Of a DNA stretch of 64,000 nucleotides, positions 10,359 through 21,254 are shown piece by piece. A program made the translations under genes and the position numbers. Position 1 is the stretch's first letter, and the number at the start of each line of letters is the position of its first letter. The stretch covers positions 10,548,062 to 10,612,061 of the forward strand of contig NC_035178.2 in assembly GCF_001659605.2 (NCBI RefSeq), read 5' to 3'. The DNA comes from Manihot esculenta. Taxonomy: Eukaryota > Streptophyta > Magnoliopsida > Malpighiales > Euphorbiaceae. The notes under the pieces are model-generated. The model did not search any database and was not told the DNA's origin. It worked only from the letters and a program-made list of their open reading frames with translations.

Positions 10359-12173
10359 CTCCAACCGCCAAGTGAAACAAAGTCTACAGCCTATTATACA
10401 TTTTATTTTTTGAGCTATATGATTTGCATGATTAAAAAAAAAACCGTTACTGTAATGTTATTATAGATAACATTTCACGTTGCAGGTTAATTTTAGCTTA
10501 TTTTAATTTTTTAAAAGGTTAAAAATTTATAATGAAAATTAGAGATTTTCAATTCATTGGTTCAGTTTTATATTAAAAATTTATAATAAAATTGAAAATT
10601 AAATTTTTTAATTCAAATTTATACAATCATTTTGCAAATTTAGTTATTAATTTTAATTAGCAAAATTTTAGAAATTTTGAAATAGGATTAATTTATATAC
10701 AAAACTTAATTATAAATTAAATGAGTTATAATGAGTTTACATTAATCAAAATAAAATAAATCAATAAATTTAATTAAATAATGGATCATAACTACTTTAA
10801 ATGGATCAAATATATATATATATTTTTTAAATAAATGGATCAAATATATTATCAGGTTAACCTATTAGTTTATTTAAATAAACGAGTTATTGCATGTCTA
10901 GTCAGACCTAATTTTAAATTTAGTTTTATTTTAAATAAATTATATCTAATTTTTTAAATTTAAGTGATTTTACTAAATTTAAATAACTAAATTAACAAAA
11001 AATATTTAATTAAATTGGGATGGAATTTGAGTGGCTGATTGAAAGACTTGGTTAGGACAAAACCATGATTATGATTTGAATTGGAAATGGGAATAGAAAT
11101 AAAAAGGATTAGTTCCTTCCCTTTTAGATGCTTCTAATAATAACCATTTCATAATATCTTATGTCTAATGATAATTCATTATTGCTACATCCATGTGATT
11201 TATATTTATATAGTTAATTTAAAAAATATTTTTTATATAAATAAATTGATATTTTAAATTTATTAATTTAATACGGATTTAATCTTGACTTTTCAATCCG
11301 AAATATTTGTCGAGGGAAAGCCTAAAGAATGAAAAAAAAAAAAAAAAAAACGTGTGAAATCCGAAAGGGCGACAAAACGTCGGTGGTAGTAAGGGAGGGT
11401 TCTTCCATTATTGAATGAAAATGTCTTGACTCTTCAATCTTTTCATGCATTTCAAAAAAAGTTATATTTTTTTGGGACTTCCATGAAAACTTTACATTGA
11501 AAAAGTAAACATACCAAGTCAAAATACTGTCCACATTTTTTTTTTTTTTTTTCTTTTTCAATTAATTATTATATTTTTTTATTAATAAAATTAAGAATAT
11601 TGAACGGATAATTAAAAAAATTATTATTTGCTATTATTTTTACTCTTCAAAATATTATATTTTAAATATTTTTAAAATAAAATAAAATAAAATAGAGTTA
11701 TAATAATTAATTTATATATTATTATATTTTAAAAATTAAAAATAAATAATAATTTTAAAATAATTAAAAAAAGATAAAAATTATGATATGGAAAAGTATA
11801 ATTGAAAAAAAATATGTTTATGGAATTTGAGTTTCTTGAAATATGAAAAAAAATTAATTCATTTTATAGTTTCCAAATCAAATCTATCGCTATATAACAA
11901 GAAGGAATCAAACTTCAACCGTTATGAAATTAATTATTTTTAAATTTTTCAAAAAGAGAAAAAAATTGGTACAAAACCTGAAGAGCCAATTGCGATGGTG
12001 AAATGATGTCAGTGTTGACAATGAACAACATAATCCCTTTTGAATAGGTTGATTTCTTGCTTCAGGAATACGTGAGATTAGGGCATGTTTGGTTCTTTTT
12101 AGCGATAAAATCCATATTTTGCATTCCTTCAAAAAAATAAATAAATAAATAAATATATTAGCGTTACCCATTT

Positions 12174-12216
<43 letters not shown>

Positions 12217-12814
12217 CGTTACAAAATCATAAGGCTTTGTTTGGCATAGTAATAAAATAAAATAAAAGCATATTTTGCATTACAAAATCATAAGACTCTA
12301 TCTGACATGTTAGTAATATTACATTTGTTGATGGCCTTAGTCTTCTGATTTTGAAGAGTGGGTTTTTCTCTTTTCATTTTTGAGTAAGATTGTATATAGG
12401 TTTTGTGCAGTTTTCTTTTTTACTTGCAAGGTGAGCATTAAGCAAGATTTTTGAAAGGAAGATTCTAATGTATTGCAATTAGTCTTCTCCTTTAAAATCA
12501 TTGAATTCTTAATAGATTTACTATTTTTAAGGACATTAACATTATAAATTGAGTATAAAATACATCTATTCTCTCAAAACAACCATAAAAAATTGAGAAA
12601 CACTAAAAAAATTCAATTTCGTTCTGTAGATTTAATTGATTCTCGGTGTTTTTTTTGCTCTATACTATGTTTCAAAAGCTTTTGGGGTTCCTATGCTTCT
12701 ATTGAAATCTTATTGTTTTGAGTCCTTGTTTAGAGTTGTTGCATGCCTCTTTGAGTTATGGAAGATACAATAGCATTAGCTACTTTGTTTTCTCCGCTAT
12801 GCTTAACATTTAAT
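10359..12814. other. AT-rich intergenic DNA with simple repeats
   Basis: No gene found. Contains an A-run at 11332-11350, a T-run near 11537-11552 and an (AT)n tract at 12176-12212. The (AT)n tract separates two copies of ATATTAGCGTTAC. Around 12080 and 12230, words of the GGCATGTTTGG / GGCTTTGTTTGGCAT kind, typical of small plant MITEs, occur, but I could not define ends. Confidence 0.4.
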
Positions 12815-13262
12815 CTATTTAATTTAAAATTAAATTAAATTAAATAAATTAAAAATTAAAATTTTAATATTTATATTTATAAATATTAAACTGAATTAAT
12901 TTTAATTAAAAATTAAATTAAACTAAATCAATTTGATTCCGTTCGATCGGTTTAAATTTTAAATTTTTTTTATTTTTTACACTTTATTTTTATTACTTTA
13001 AAATTTAATTAAAATATTTTAACTTTAATATAATTTAATCTTTTCATATTATTAAAAATAATATATTATTACTATAACTAATATGTTCAGTTTGATTTTT
13101 TTAATTTTTTTAAATCAAAATCGAACCAAATTAAAACAATTAAAATTTTTAAAATTAAAAATTAAATTGAACTGAATTTAAATAAATAAAAAATTAAATA
13201 AAAATTTTAAATTAATTCAATTCAATTAATTTTTTTAGTTTAAATCGAATATCGATCGGTCT
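12815..13262 (+). repeat. Dispersed CGAACCGA/TCGGTT repeat family, copy 2
   Basis: Diverged copy. It shares the core ATTTTTTACACTTTATTTTT, then TTTAAAATTTAATTAAAATA, and AATAATATATTATTACT followed by TTCAGTTTGAT. It ends near AATCGAATATCGATCGG. Orientation is as in copies 4 and 5 and opposite to copies 1 and 3. Confidence 0.6.
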
Positions 13263-13749
13263 TAAAAAATTAAGTTTATCTCTTAAGTCAAATATTTATA
13301 TTAAAAAATTATTTTATTAATCAGATAAAATTTCAATAATTATATTACAATTTATCTGTTAATTTTTTAAATTTAAATTTAATCTATTAACTTGACTAAT
13401 TTTAAAGTTTTAATTTTATTGATTAAAAGATAAAATTTGTAACATAAATATAACTTTTTACAAATATTTAAATTATCTTATTCAATAGACTTAAAAGAAT
13501 ATGTTTAAAATATAAAATTTTATCATTATCATTATTATTATATATATATTTTTTATATTTTTAACAGATTTAATATATTAAATATTTTCAGAGAGTTTTC
13601 GATCATTAACCCTTTTAAAAAATAAAATAAAAATCTTTACTTATGCTGTAATTAAAATTCACTTTAAAAAAAACAAATTTTACATTTATAATTTATCAGA
13701 ATCAAACACGCTGGTGTTCTGTTCTTTCCCCACTAAAAGAGGTTACTAA

Positions 13750-15034
13750 CTTCCAATACATACAATAAAACCGCACCGATTTCTATCTCCCCGGCTTCAT
13801 GCTTTGTTTCCACTCTCTTCGTATATTTCTTCTCTCCTCTCGCTCCATTAACTTCCAATCTCTGCTTCTTCTGCTTATTTTCCAAACATTGCTTCTATGC
13901 TTTCCTGGGAATCCTCGTCTCATTCATTGTTATTCTCAGTTCCAAGTCCAACTACTTTCTTCCATTTTCCCAGAGAATGAGTTCCATCTCTCTCCTGTTG
14001 GAAATGAAAATAAGCTTTTCTTGAAATACCCATTTGCATAAAGTTTCATTATTGATTAATTTCTCGAGTAGTGGAATCTCGCGGCCTCCAAGAAGGCTTA
14101 CTTTCTTCTTCTTCTTCTGAGGAAACAGTACAAGGAAGCAATTAAACGCTTCCGTTTTTCCAGCAATTCCTGTTTCTGATTGTCGTTTACCAGAAAAAGG
14201 ACCTGTCATTTTCTACCCATCACGAGATTTTTCATTTCTGGTAAATTCTTGAATCTACTTTGTTTCCCTTTTGTAATTTTTTATAACTTTTTTATCCTTT
14301 CATTCAAAAGATCATATCTTTTTCATGGTGATTCATTGTGTATTCGGAATCACAGAACTGCAAAACATTCACGGAAATCAAGAAATTCAGATTTCTATTC
14401 TCAAAGGCATCTTTCTTTTCATGTTAACTGTTTTTCCTGAACTTTTCTACTGATTTTTCAGTATTTCTTCTGCCATTTATGCTGTAGTTATTTAGAAAAA
14501 TATCTACTTCTTTAGTTAGAAAATATTAAGATTTAGTTTTGATTAGACCATGAAGGCTTCATGATTAAACAGTTGATTAAGTGAAATTTGTTTCAACGAA
14601 TATTAATGATGAATAATTTGCTTTACTTGCTAAACAAATTAAACCCATAAAAGAAGACAACCTATTAATCTGTAATGAGTGACTTCGAAGTATACTCTCT
14701 TATTCTTTGTTATAATAATAGTCCACAGCTAAAGACAAAATTGACGTTCCAACGTCATCATGTTCTATTTTTTTAATCTCTCACTTGTTCGTTTATGATC
14801 AACATAAATTCTTTGATTATTCCACTTTTTTTCATTAATTTTTTTGATGATTATTTATATAAAAAGAATTTAGTAGTTAGATTATACATGATCTTTCTGT
14901 AATAAAATATGTGTTTATGTCTGATGTTCTTGTCTTCTGTTTCACTTGTTTGCAGGATTCAACAATGGGGATGATTGAAGGATCAATCTAGCAAGCTCTT
15001 TCTTTTTCTTTTTTTTTTTTTTTTCAGTTTTCCA
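13750..15034 (+). promoter_or_regulatory. Putative 5' leader and leader intron of the CEPR2-like gene
   Basis: From about 13750 the DNA changes from AT-rich spacer to a pyrimidine-rich leader-like sequence. A good donor (TTTCTG|GTAAATTC, intron from 14241) and acceptor (TTTGCAG ending at 14955) would remove a 715-bp leader intron. The second leader exon has a tiny upstream frame, ATG at 14965 to TAG at 14991 (8 codons), then a long T-run before the main ATG at 15035. A larger upstream frame (ATG 13799, 80 codons) lies in the proposed first leader exon. All of this is inferred from sequence only. Confidence 0.45.
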
Positions 15035-18007
15035 ATGGCCAAACAACTTCTTTGGTTTCTTTCCTTCCTTTGCTTCTCAGCTTTCTCGCTTTCTTTTGGT
15101 TCGGATGTTGAGAGACAGGCCTTGCTTGAATTCAAAGGACAGTTGAAAGACCCTTTGAACATGTTGGATTCTTGGAAAGAATCAGATTCTCCATGCAATT
15201 TTTCTGGGATTACCTGCGATTCCACATCTGGGAAAGTGACAGAAATCTCACTTGACAACAAGTCTCTCTCTGGTGAGATTTCACCATCCATTTTTGTTCT
15301 TGAGAGCTTGACTACCCTTTGGTTGCCTTATAATTTACTTTCTGGGAAGCTTCCTCTTGAGATTATTAATTGCAGCAATCTTAGAGTATTGAATCTAACT
15401 GGAAATCAACTGGTGGGAGTCTTACCTGATCTTTCTCCCTTGAGAAACTTGGAGTTTCTTGATTTGGCGTTGAACTACTTCTCCGGCGGATTTCCGACGT
15501 GGTTAGGAAATTTAACAGGACTGGTTGAGCTTTCTATCGGGCAAAATGAATATGATGAAGGTGAAATCCCTGAGAATATTGGAAATCTGAAGAACTTGAC
15601 GTTGTTATTTCTGGCTGATAGCCATTTGAGGGGAGAGATTCCAGAGTCCATTTTTGAACTATGGAAGCTTGAAACTCTTGATATTTCGAGGAACAAGATC
15701 TCTGGGAAATTCCCAAAATCAATTTCTAAATTGCAAAAGCTTACAAAAATTGAGCTTTTTGTCAACAATTTGACAGGGGAGATGCCACCGGAGCTCGCAA
15801 ATCTCACCCTCTTGAGGGAAATTGATATATCTTCAAATCAGATGTATGGGAAATTGCCTGAGAGAATTGGAAATTTAAAGTATCTGAAAGTGTTTCAGTT
15901 ATATGATAACAACTTCTCTGGAGAACTGCCTGCTGGTTTTGGAGAGATGCAGCACCTTGATGGGTTTTCAATCTATGGCAACAATTTTTCTGGGGAATTC
16001 CCAGAAATTCTAGGCAGATTCTCACCACTGAACAGTATTGATATTTCTGATAATCGATTTTCAGGTAGTTTTCCAAGGTTTTTGTGTGAAAACAGAAATT
16101 TACAGTACTTGCTGGCATTAGGAAACAGATTTTCTGGCGAGTTGCCAGATTCGTATGCAAAGTGTAAATCTTTACTGAGGTTCAGGATCAATAAGAACAA
16201 ACTTTCTGGACAGATTCCAGATGGGATTTGGGCTCTCCCACTTGTCAGCATACTTGATTTCAGTGATAATGATTTCAGTGGGCAGATATCCCCGAAAATT
16301 GGGTTGTCTACCAGCTTGAATCAGTTGATTATGCAGAACAACAGGTTTTCAGGTCAGCTTCCTTCTGAACTTGGCCAGTTGAGGAATCTGGAGAAGCTTT
16401 CTTTGCAGAATAACAGCTTCTCTGGTGAAATGCCTTCTGAAATCGGTGCTTTGAAGCAATTATCTTCCTTGCATTTGGAAGAAAATTCATTAACAGGTTC
16501 CATTCCATCAAAGCTGAGTGATTGCAGTAGACTGGTGGACTTGAATCTTGCTTCTAATTATCTGAGTGGTGAAATCCCACATGCCTTTTCACTGATGAGC
16601 TCTTTAAACTCTCTGAACCTTTCTCGAAACAAACTTACTGGTTTGATTCCAGAAGATTTAGAGAAACTGAAGCTTAGTTCCATCGATTTATCTGGAAACC
16701 AATTCTCAGGAAGAATTCCATCAGTTCTTTTGACCATGGGTGGTGATAAAGCATTTCTAGGGAACATGGAACTTTGTGTGGATGAGAACTCAAAGAACAT
16801 CATAGATTCAAAGATAAATTTTTGCCCACGAAAGCAGAATCAGGAACGATCGTTAGGCAATAAGTTGGTCTTGTTCTCTATCATAATATTTGCCTTGGCC
16901 ATTGCTTTAGCTGGCTTACTACTTGTTAGGTACAAGAACTTCAAGCAAGGTCAAGTAGACAGTGAAAGTGGTTTGAATCCAAAATGGAAACTTGCCTCTT
17001 TCGACCAGTTGGATATCGAAGCAGATGAAATTCGTAATCTGGAAGAGGAAAATTTGATTGGAAAAGGTGGTACGGGGAAAGTATACCGCTTGGATTTGAA
17101 GAGAAGTGGCTGCACAGTGGCTGTAAAACAACTATGGAAAGGAGATGGTCTCAAGCTTTCAGCAGCCGAAATGGAGATTTTGGGGAAAATCAGACATAGA
17201 AATATCCTGAAGCTTTATGCTAGTTTACTCCAAGAAGGATCATGTTTTCTGGTGTTTGAATACATGGCTAAAGGTAATCTATTCAATGCACTTCACAGAA
17301 GGATTAAAGATGATCTGCCTGAATTGGATTGGCATCTGAGGCATAAAATAGCTTTGGCTGCTGCTAAAGGAATTGCATATCTGCATCATGATTGCTCGCC
17401 ACCCATTATTCATAGAGACATAAAATCAAGCAACATTTTACTTGATGATGATTACGAGCCTAAAATTGCTGATTTCGGGGTTGCAAAGCTTGCAGAAATG
17501 TCCTGTAATGGTTGTGATAGCAGCTCTCTTGCAGGAACTCATGGATACATTGCTCCTGGTGAGTTCCTGAACTTTCTTTTCTCTTTGATTTATGCGTGTT
17601 GATTCCTGTAAATATTCTAATGCTCATTTCACATATAAATTGCCTTTGCAGAGATGGCATACACCCTAAAAGTCACAGAAAAGAGTGATGTTTATAGTTT
17701 CGGCGTCGTGCTGCTAGAATTAATCACTGGCAGGAGACCTATTGATGAAGCATATGGTGAAGGGAAAGACATTGTCTACTGGGTTTGGAAACATCTGAAC
17801 GACCGTGAAAATGTCCTCAAAGTTCTTGACAGCAAGATTAGATCTGAATCTGTCCAAGAGGACATGATTAAGGTCTTGAAGATTGCTATCCTCTGCACAA
17901 CTAAGCTTCCAAATCTGCGACCTAACATGAGAGAAGTAGTGAAGCTGCTAGTTGATGCTGATCCCTGCAATTTCAAGTCTCTGGGAAGCAATTCAGAGAA
18001 AAACTGA
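15035..18007 (+). CDS. CEPR2: Leucine-rich-repeat receptor-like kinase, CEPR2 type (LRR-RLK subfamily XI)
   Basis: Two exons, 15035-17558 and 17652-18007, joined inside the kinase (GYIAP|EMAYT), give about 959 aa; Arabidopsis CEPR2 is of similar length. Order: signal peptide (about 1-22), an LRR N-cap with DVERQALLEFK and SPCNFSGITCD, about twenty extracellular LRRs, a transmembrane helix (about 610-630, LVLFSIIIFALAIALAGLLL) and a Ser/Thr kinase. Kinase motifs are all present: glycine loop GKGGTGKVYR near 676, VAVK lysine, HRDIKSSN near 792 and DFG near 812. CEPR2 is a plasma-membrane receptor linked to C-terminally encoded peptides, nitrogen signalling and growth. Assignment rests on remembered similarity along the whole length, including FSPL.S.DIS.N, GLSTSLNQLI.QNNRFSG and CTTKLPNLRPNMREVV. 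The ATG at 15035 is chosen because it opens the signal peptide; the in-frame sequence upstream starts only at a TTG. No lesions seen. Confidence 0.9.
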
Positions 18008-19274
18008 GAAGCTATTCCTCTGAATGTTAGTTTGTTCCTAGTTTCAAAGGATCCAAACTTTCTAAGCAAGTGTTAAACAAAGTTTGGTGATATATAAATA
18101 TAATTAAAAAGCTGGTTTGCAAAATGCTTTTTGTTGGTATGTAGTGAGGAGGTTATTAGAGTCATCATCTTGTGAATATGTTATGTTTTTTTGAAGAATC
18201 TATTGCTCCAATATGCACTTCTTCTGTTTTATCTGTAATGTTTGCAAAACAGAGAATGATAATTGAGAGTTTGAGACTTGTTATTGCATTGTGCCAAAGC
18301 TAGTAAACAATAAGCAACTAAGCTTCGCTGGATGACTAAGTCCACCAGTGCATATACTATTGAGCTCATAACCTAGTCTTGGGTAGGTGGGTTTTGCCAT
18401 ATTTGGATTTATAATTGAATGTCCCAAGAGCAAAGGCTCCTCTCCTCCACTTAAATTCTTCTCTGATATTGAAAAGTTTAGGAACCCAAACCTTTTGTCA
18501 AGCCCACATAAGTCAGCCTTCCCTTAGAGTAGCAAAAGGTTTCCTTCAAGATTCAAATGATGAGACCAAATCATTGCATGGAATACACAAAATAGAGACC
18601 TTGTTTTTTCTTTCTTTCATGAAACTTGGTAAAACCTTCCTTCCCACCAAACTTAAAAACTAAGTCAAAATTTTCTAGATATTATCTAATTATTTTAAAA
18701 GTTGAAAAGCAAGGAAACCCTTCCTTGGGTCACCCACTTCTTTTAATTTTAATTTTATTCATCATTCAATCCTTACCCACTTCTTTTATTTTCTTCAATT
18801 AATCATTGGTCATTTTTGGTGTTAATTATTTAATTTATATGATTTGAAAAAATTAATCAATTTTTAAATTTTAAAAAATATATTAAAACGTTTTTATAGT
18901 ATTAAAAATTTATTAAAAAATCTAAATTATTGAATTAAAATATTGTTATCGTTGCTTTTAATAATAAAAAAAGCGAAATTTTTCATTTTTAAATTAAAAA
19001 CACATTAAGTAGATAATATTTTATATTTTTCTTATTTTTATAATAATTAAATTTTAAAATTTAAAAATTAACTAGTTAATTTTTTTTATATAATATGGAT
19101 TAAATAGTAATTTTTTTAATAAATAATTAGTTATGTGAAAAAATTTTAAGATTTTTCAATGTAATTTATTATTATTATTATTATTTTAGAATTGGTGATT
19201 TCAGTTCTCACATGTATATAGCACAAGTAAGATGTACTAAAATTACTAGGATAAAGTATTCTATATTATAATAC
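18008..19274. other. 3' flank of the CEPR2-like gene and AT-rich spacer
   Basis: Contains the probable 3' UTR (AATAAA-like words are poor; TATATAAATATAATTAAAA lies near 18090). No further gene. An open frame at 18415-18663 lacks an ATG and resembles nothing I know. Confidence 0.4.
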
Positions 19275-19590
19275 TTTTTCAGCTTAAATAAAAAAATTAA
19301 ATCGAACCGATTAATAATAATAGTATATTATTTTTTATAATACAAAAATATTATATTATAATTAAAATTAAAATACTTTAATTAAATTTTAAAATATTAA
19401 AAATAAGATGTAAAAAAATAAAAAATTTACTAAAAGTCTAACCGATTAAACTGAATTGAAACGAATTGAATCAGACTGATTTTATTCGATTTAATTTTTA
19501 TTCAAAATCAATTTAAATTTTATAAATATTAAAATTTTAAATTTTAATTTATTCAATTTAAAATTAAATCAATGCTCACCTAAATTTAAT
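19275..19590 (-). repeat. Dispersed CGAACCGA/TCGGTT repeat family, copy 3
   Basis: Contains AATCGAACCGATTAATAATA, TTAATTAAATTTTAAAATAT and GTAAAAAAATAAAAAATTTA in the same order as copy 1. The right edge is degraded (AAATCAATGCTCACC). Confidence 0.55.
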
Positions 19591-20930
19591 CGATAATAAT
19601 TTCTAAGATTTTAAATGAGCAATTTTTTTTTAAAAAAAAGCTTGAGAGTGGTGGAAAGGAATATAAAGACAAGTCATGCAAATTTCTATTCAAAATAGTG
19701 GACTTGGGATTAATTGACTGCCCCTTGTATGTTGGGATAAATAATTAGAATACTCATGAATTGATAGCTAATTTTTTTTTCTTATAAAAAAATAATTTAT
19801 TTCAACTTTGAAGAAATTTAATTGCATAATGATCTTCCCTCCAATCCTTAGAATCTGCTTTTTGGAATTCTGGGAACCTTCTAAATTGATATTAATTAAT
19901 TAATTAGTTAATTAATTAATATTGAATTTTCCTCAAAAAGGAAAAAGGAAAAATATAAATTTTGATTTAAATAGAGAATACTATAAGAAATTAGCTTCAA
20001 TTGGAAATATTTAAAGAAATGAAAAATGTAATTTAACTGGTCAAGATATTTGGTTTGGATTAAGTCATAGGAGCTTTATTTTAGTTCCTTCTTTTCTTCT
20101 TTTCCCCCTCTGAATAATTAATTAATTAATTCAAAATTTTCTTATGAGATTATTCAAAGTTGAATCTTTTGCCTGAAATTTTAAATCATTACTATTATAT
20201 TTTTAAATTAATTTTTAGACAATTAAATAATTCTTTTAACCAATTATGTCTATCATGATTGATTTTTTTTTTAAATAAAAATCAAAGATTTGTCCTATGA
20301 GAAGTCTTGGGTGTGCAGCCACCACCATGCCCCTCCCAATTTGTCCTAAAAATTCCAGTTGTTTGATTTTGGAAAGCAGCAAGACAAAAGCAATTCTTTT
20401 CAAGCATGGCTTAATTAGAATGAGGGAAAATCAATTAATGCATTAGGATTCAACGTTTTCTAAATTAATTTAAATAATTTTTAAATTTATTTTTTATTTA
20501 ATTTAAAATAATTAATTTAAATTATTTATTAATTTCGTATGCTAATAATTATATACAATTTAAAATTTTTATATTTTATCTATATGGGACGAAAAATAAG
20601 TAAATCTCATGCTCTTTCCTGCTGCATACATTGACGGAAACAGGTGAATCTCACAGGTGCGGATTCGAAAGCGATGAAAATTGCATTCCAGAATCTCAAA
20701 AATCTAATTGGCTTTTCTCTTCTTTCTCATTTTGATTACGCTCAAAAGGCTTCCCTCAAAATCTCATGTCTATTTGCTCTATAAATATATATTGATAATT
20801 ATTAAATTTATTTTATATAATTTGAGCTTCATTATAATAATTATTATGATTGATTGATTGATTGGTGGTCCAATTGAGTAGGATTCACTGTAATGGAGAA
20901 AGTCCTTAATTTGTACACAGACAGAATGAC
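19591..20930. other. AT-rich spacer and upstream region of the CCR4-like gene
   Basis: No gene found. TTAATTAATTAA-type palindromes occur at 19890-19920 and 20115. The composition becomes more mixed from about 20580, which may mark the promoter of the downstream kinase gene. Confidence 0.35.
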
Positions 20931-21254
20931 ATGCACAGTAACAGACACTCTTTAGGAAAGAAGAAGACAAGAAGAGGTAATAATAATACTCAGTCGTATC
21001 ACTGCGATCGCTTCTCGCCTCTCATTCACACACGCTCACGCTCTCGCTCTCTCCTTTCAAAACGACTTGGTCGTTGGTCCTCTTCCTCACTCTCCCTTCT
21101 CTATCTCTCTTCTTTCCTTCAAACCGCGTTTCTTTCTTCTCTAAATTCCCACATCCTTAAAGATCCAACAGAACAACCATCGCCCACCACCATCACCACC
21201 ATGATATTATCAAATCTCTCTAACCATTTCTATGGCTTTTCTTTTCTTTCATAA
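20931..21254 (+). promoter_or_regulatory. Upstream open frame overlapping the CCR4-like start codon
   Basis: An ATG at 20931 opens a 107-codon frame that ends at 21254, so its stop lies 23 bases beyond the main ATG (21232) in a different frame. An internal in-frame ATG at 21201 has a good context (CACCATGA) and by itself gives a 17-codon overlapping frame. Ribosomes starting at either could not simply reinitiate at the main ATG, so this arrangement would be expected to depress kinase translation if the transcript includes it. The CT-rich leader suggests that it does; transcript start is not known. Confidence 0.4.

Noticed and set aside
14975..15034. Upstream extension of the CEPR2-like protein (KDQSSKLFLFLFFFFFSFP)
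   Set aside because: It begins at a TTG and passes through a T-run; the ATG at 15035 directly opens a good signal peptide.
15475..16803. Minus-strand open frames across the receptor kinase
   Set aside because: Shadows of the LRR coding sequence.
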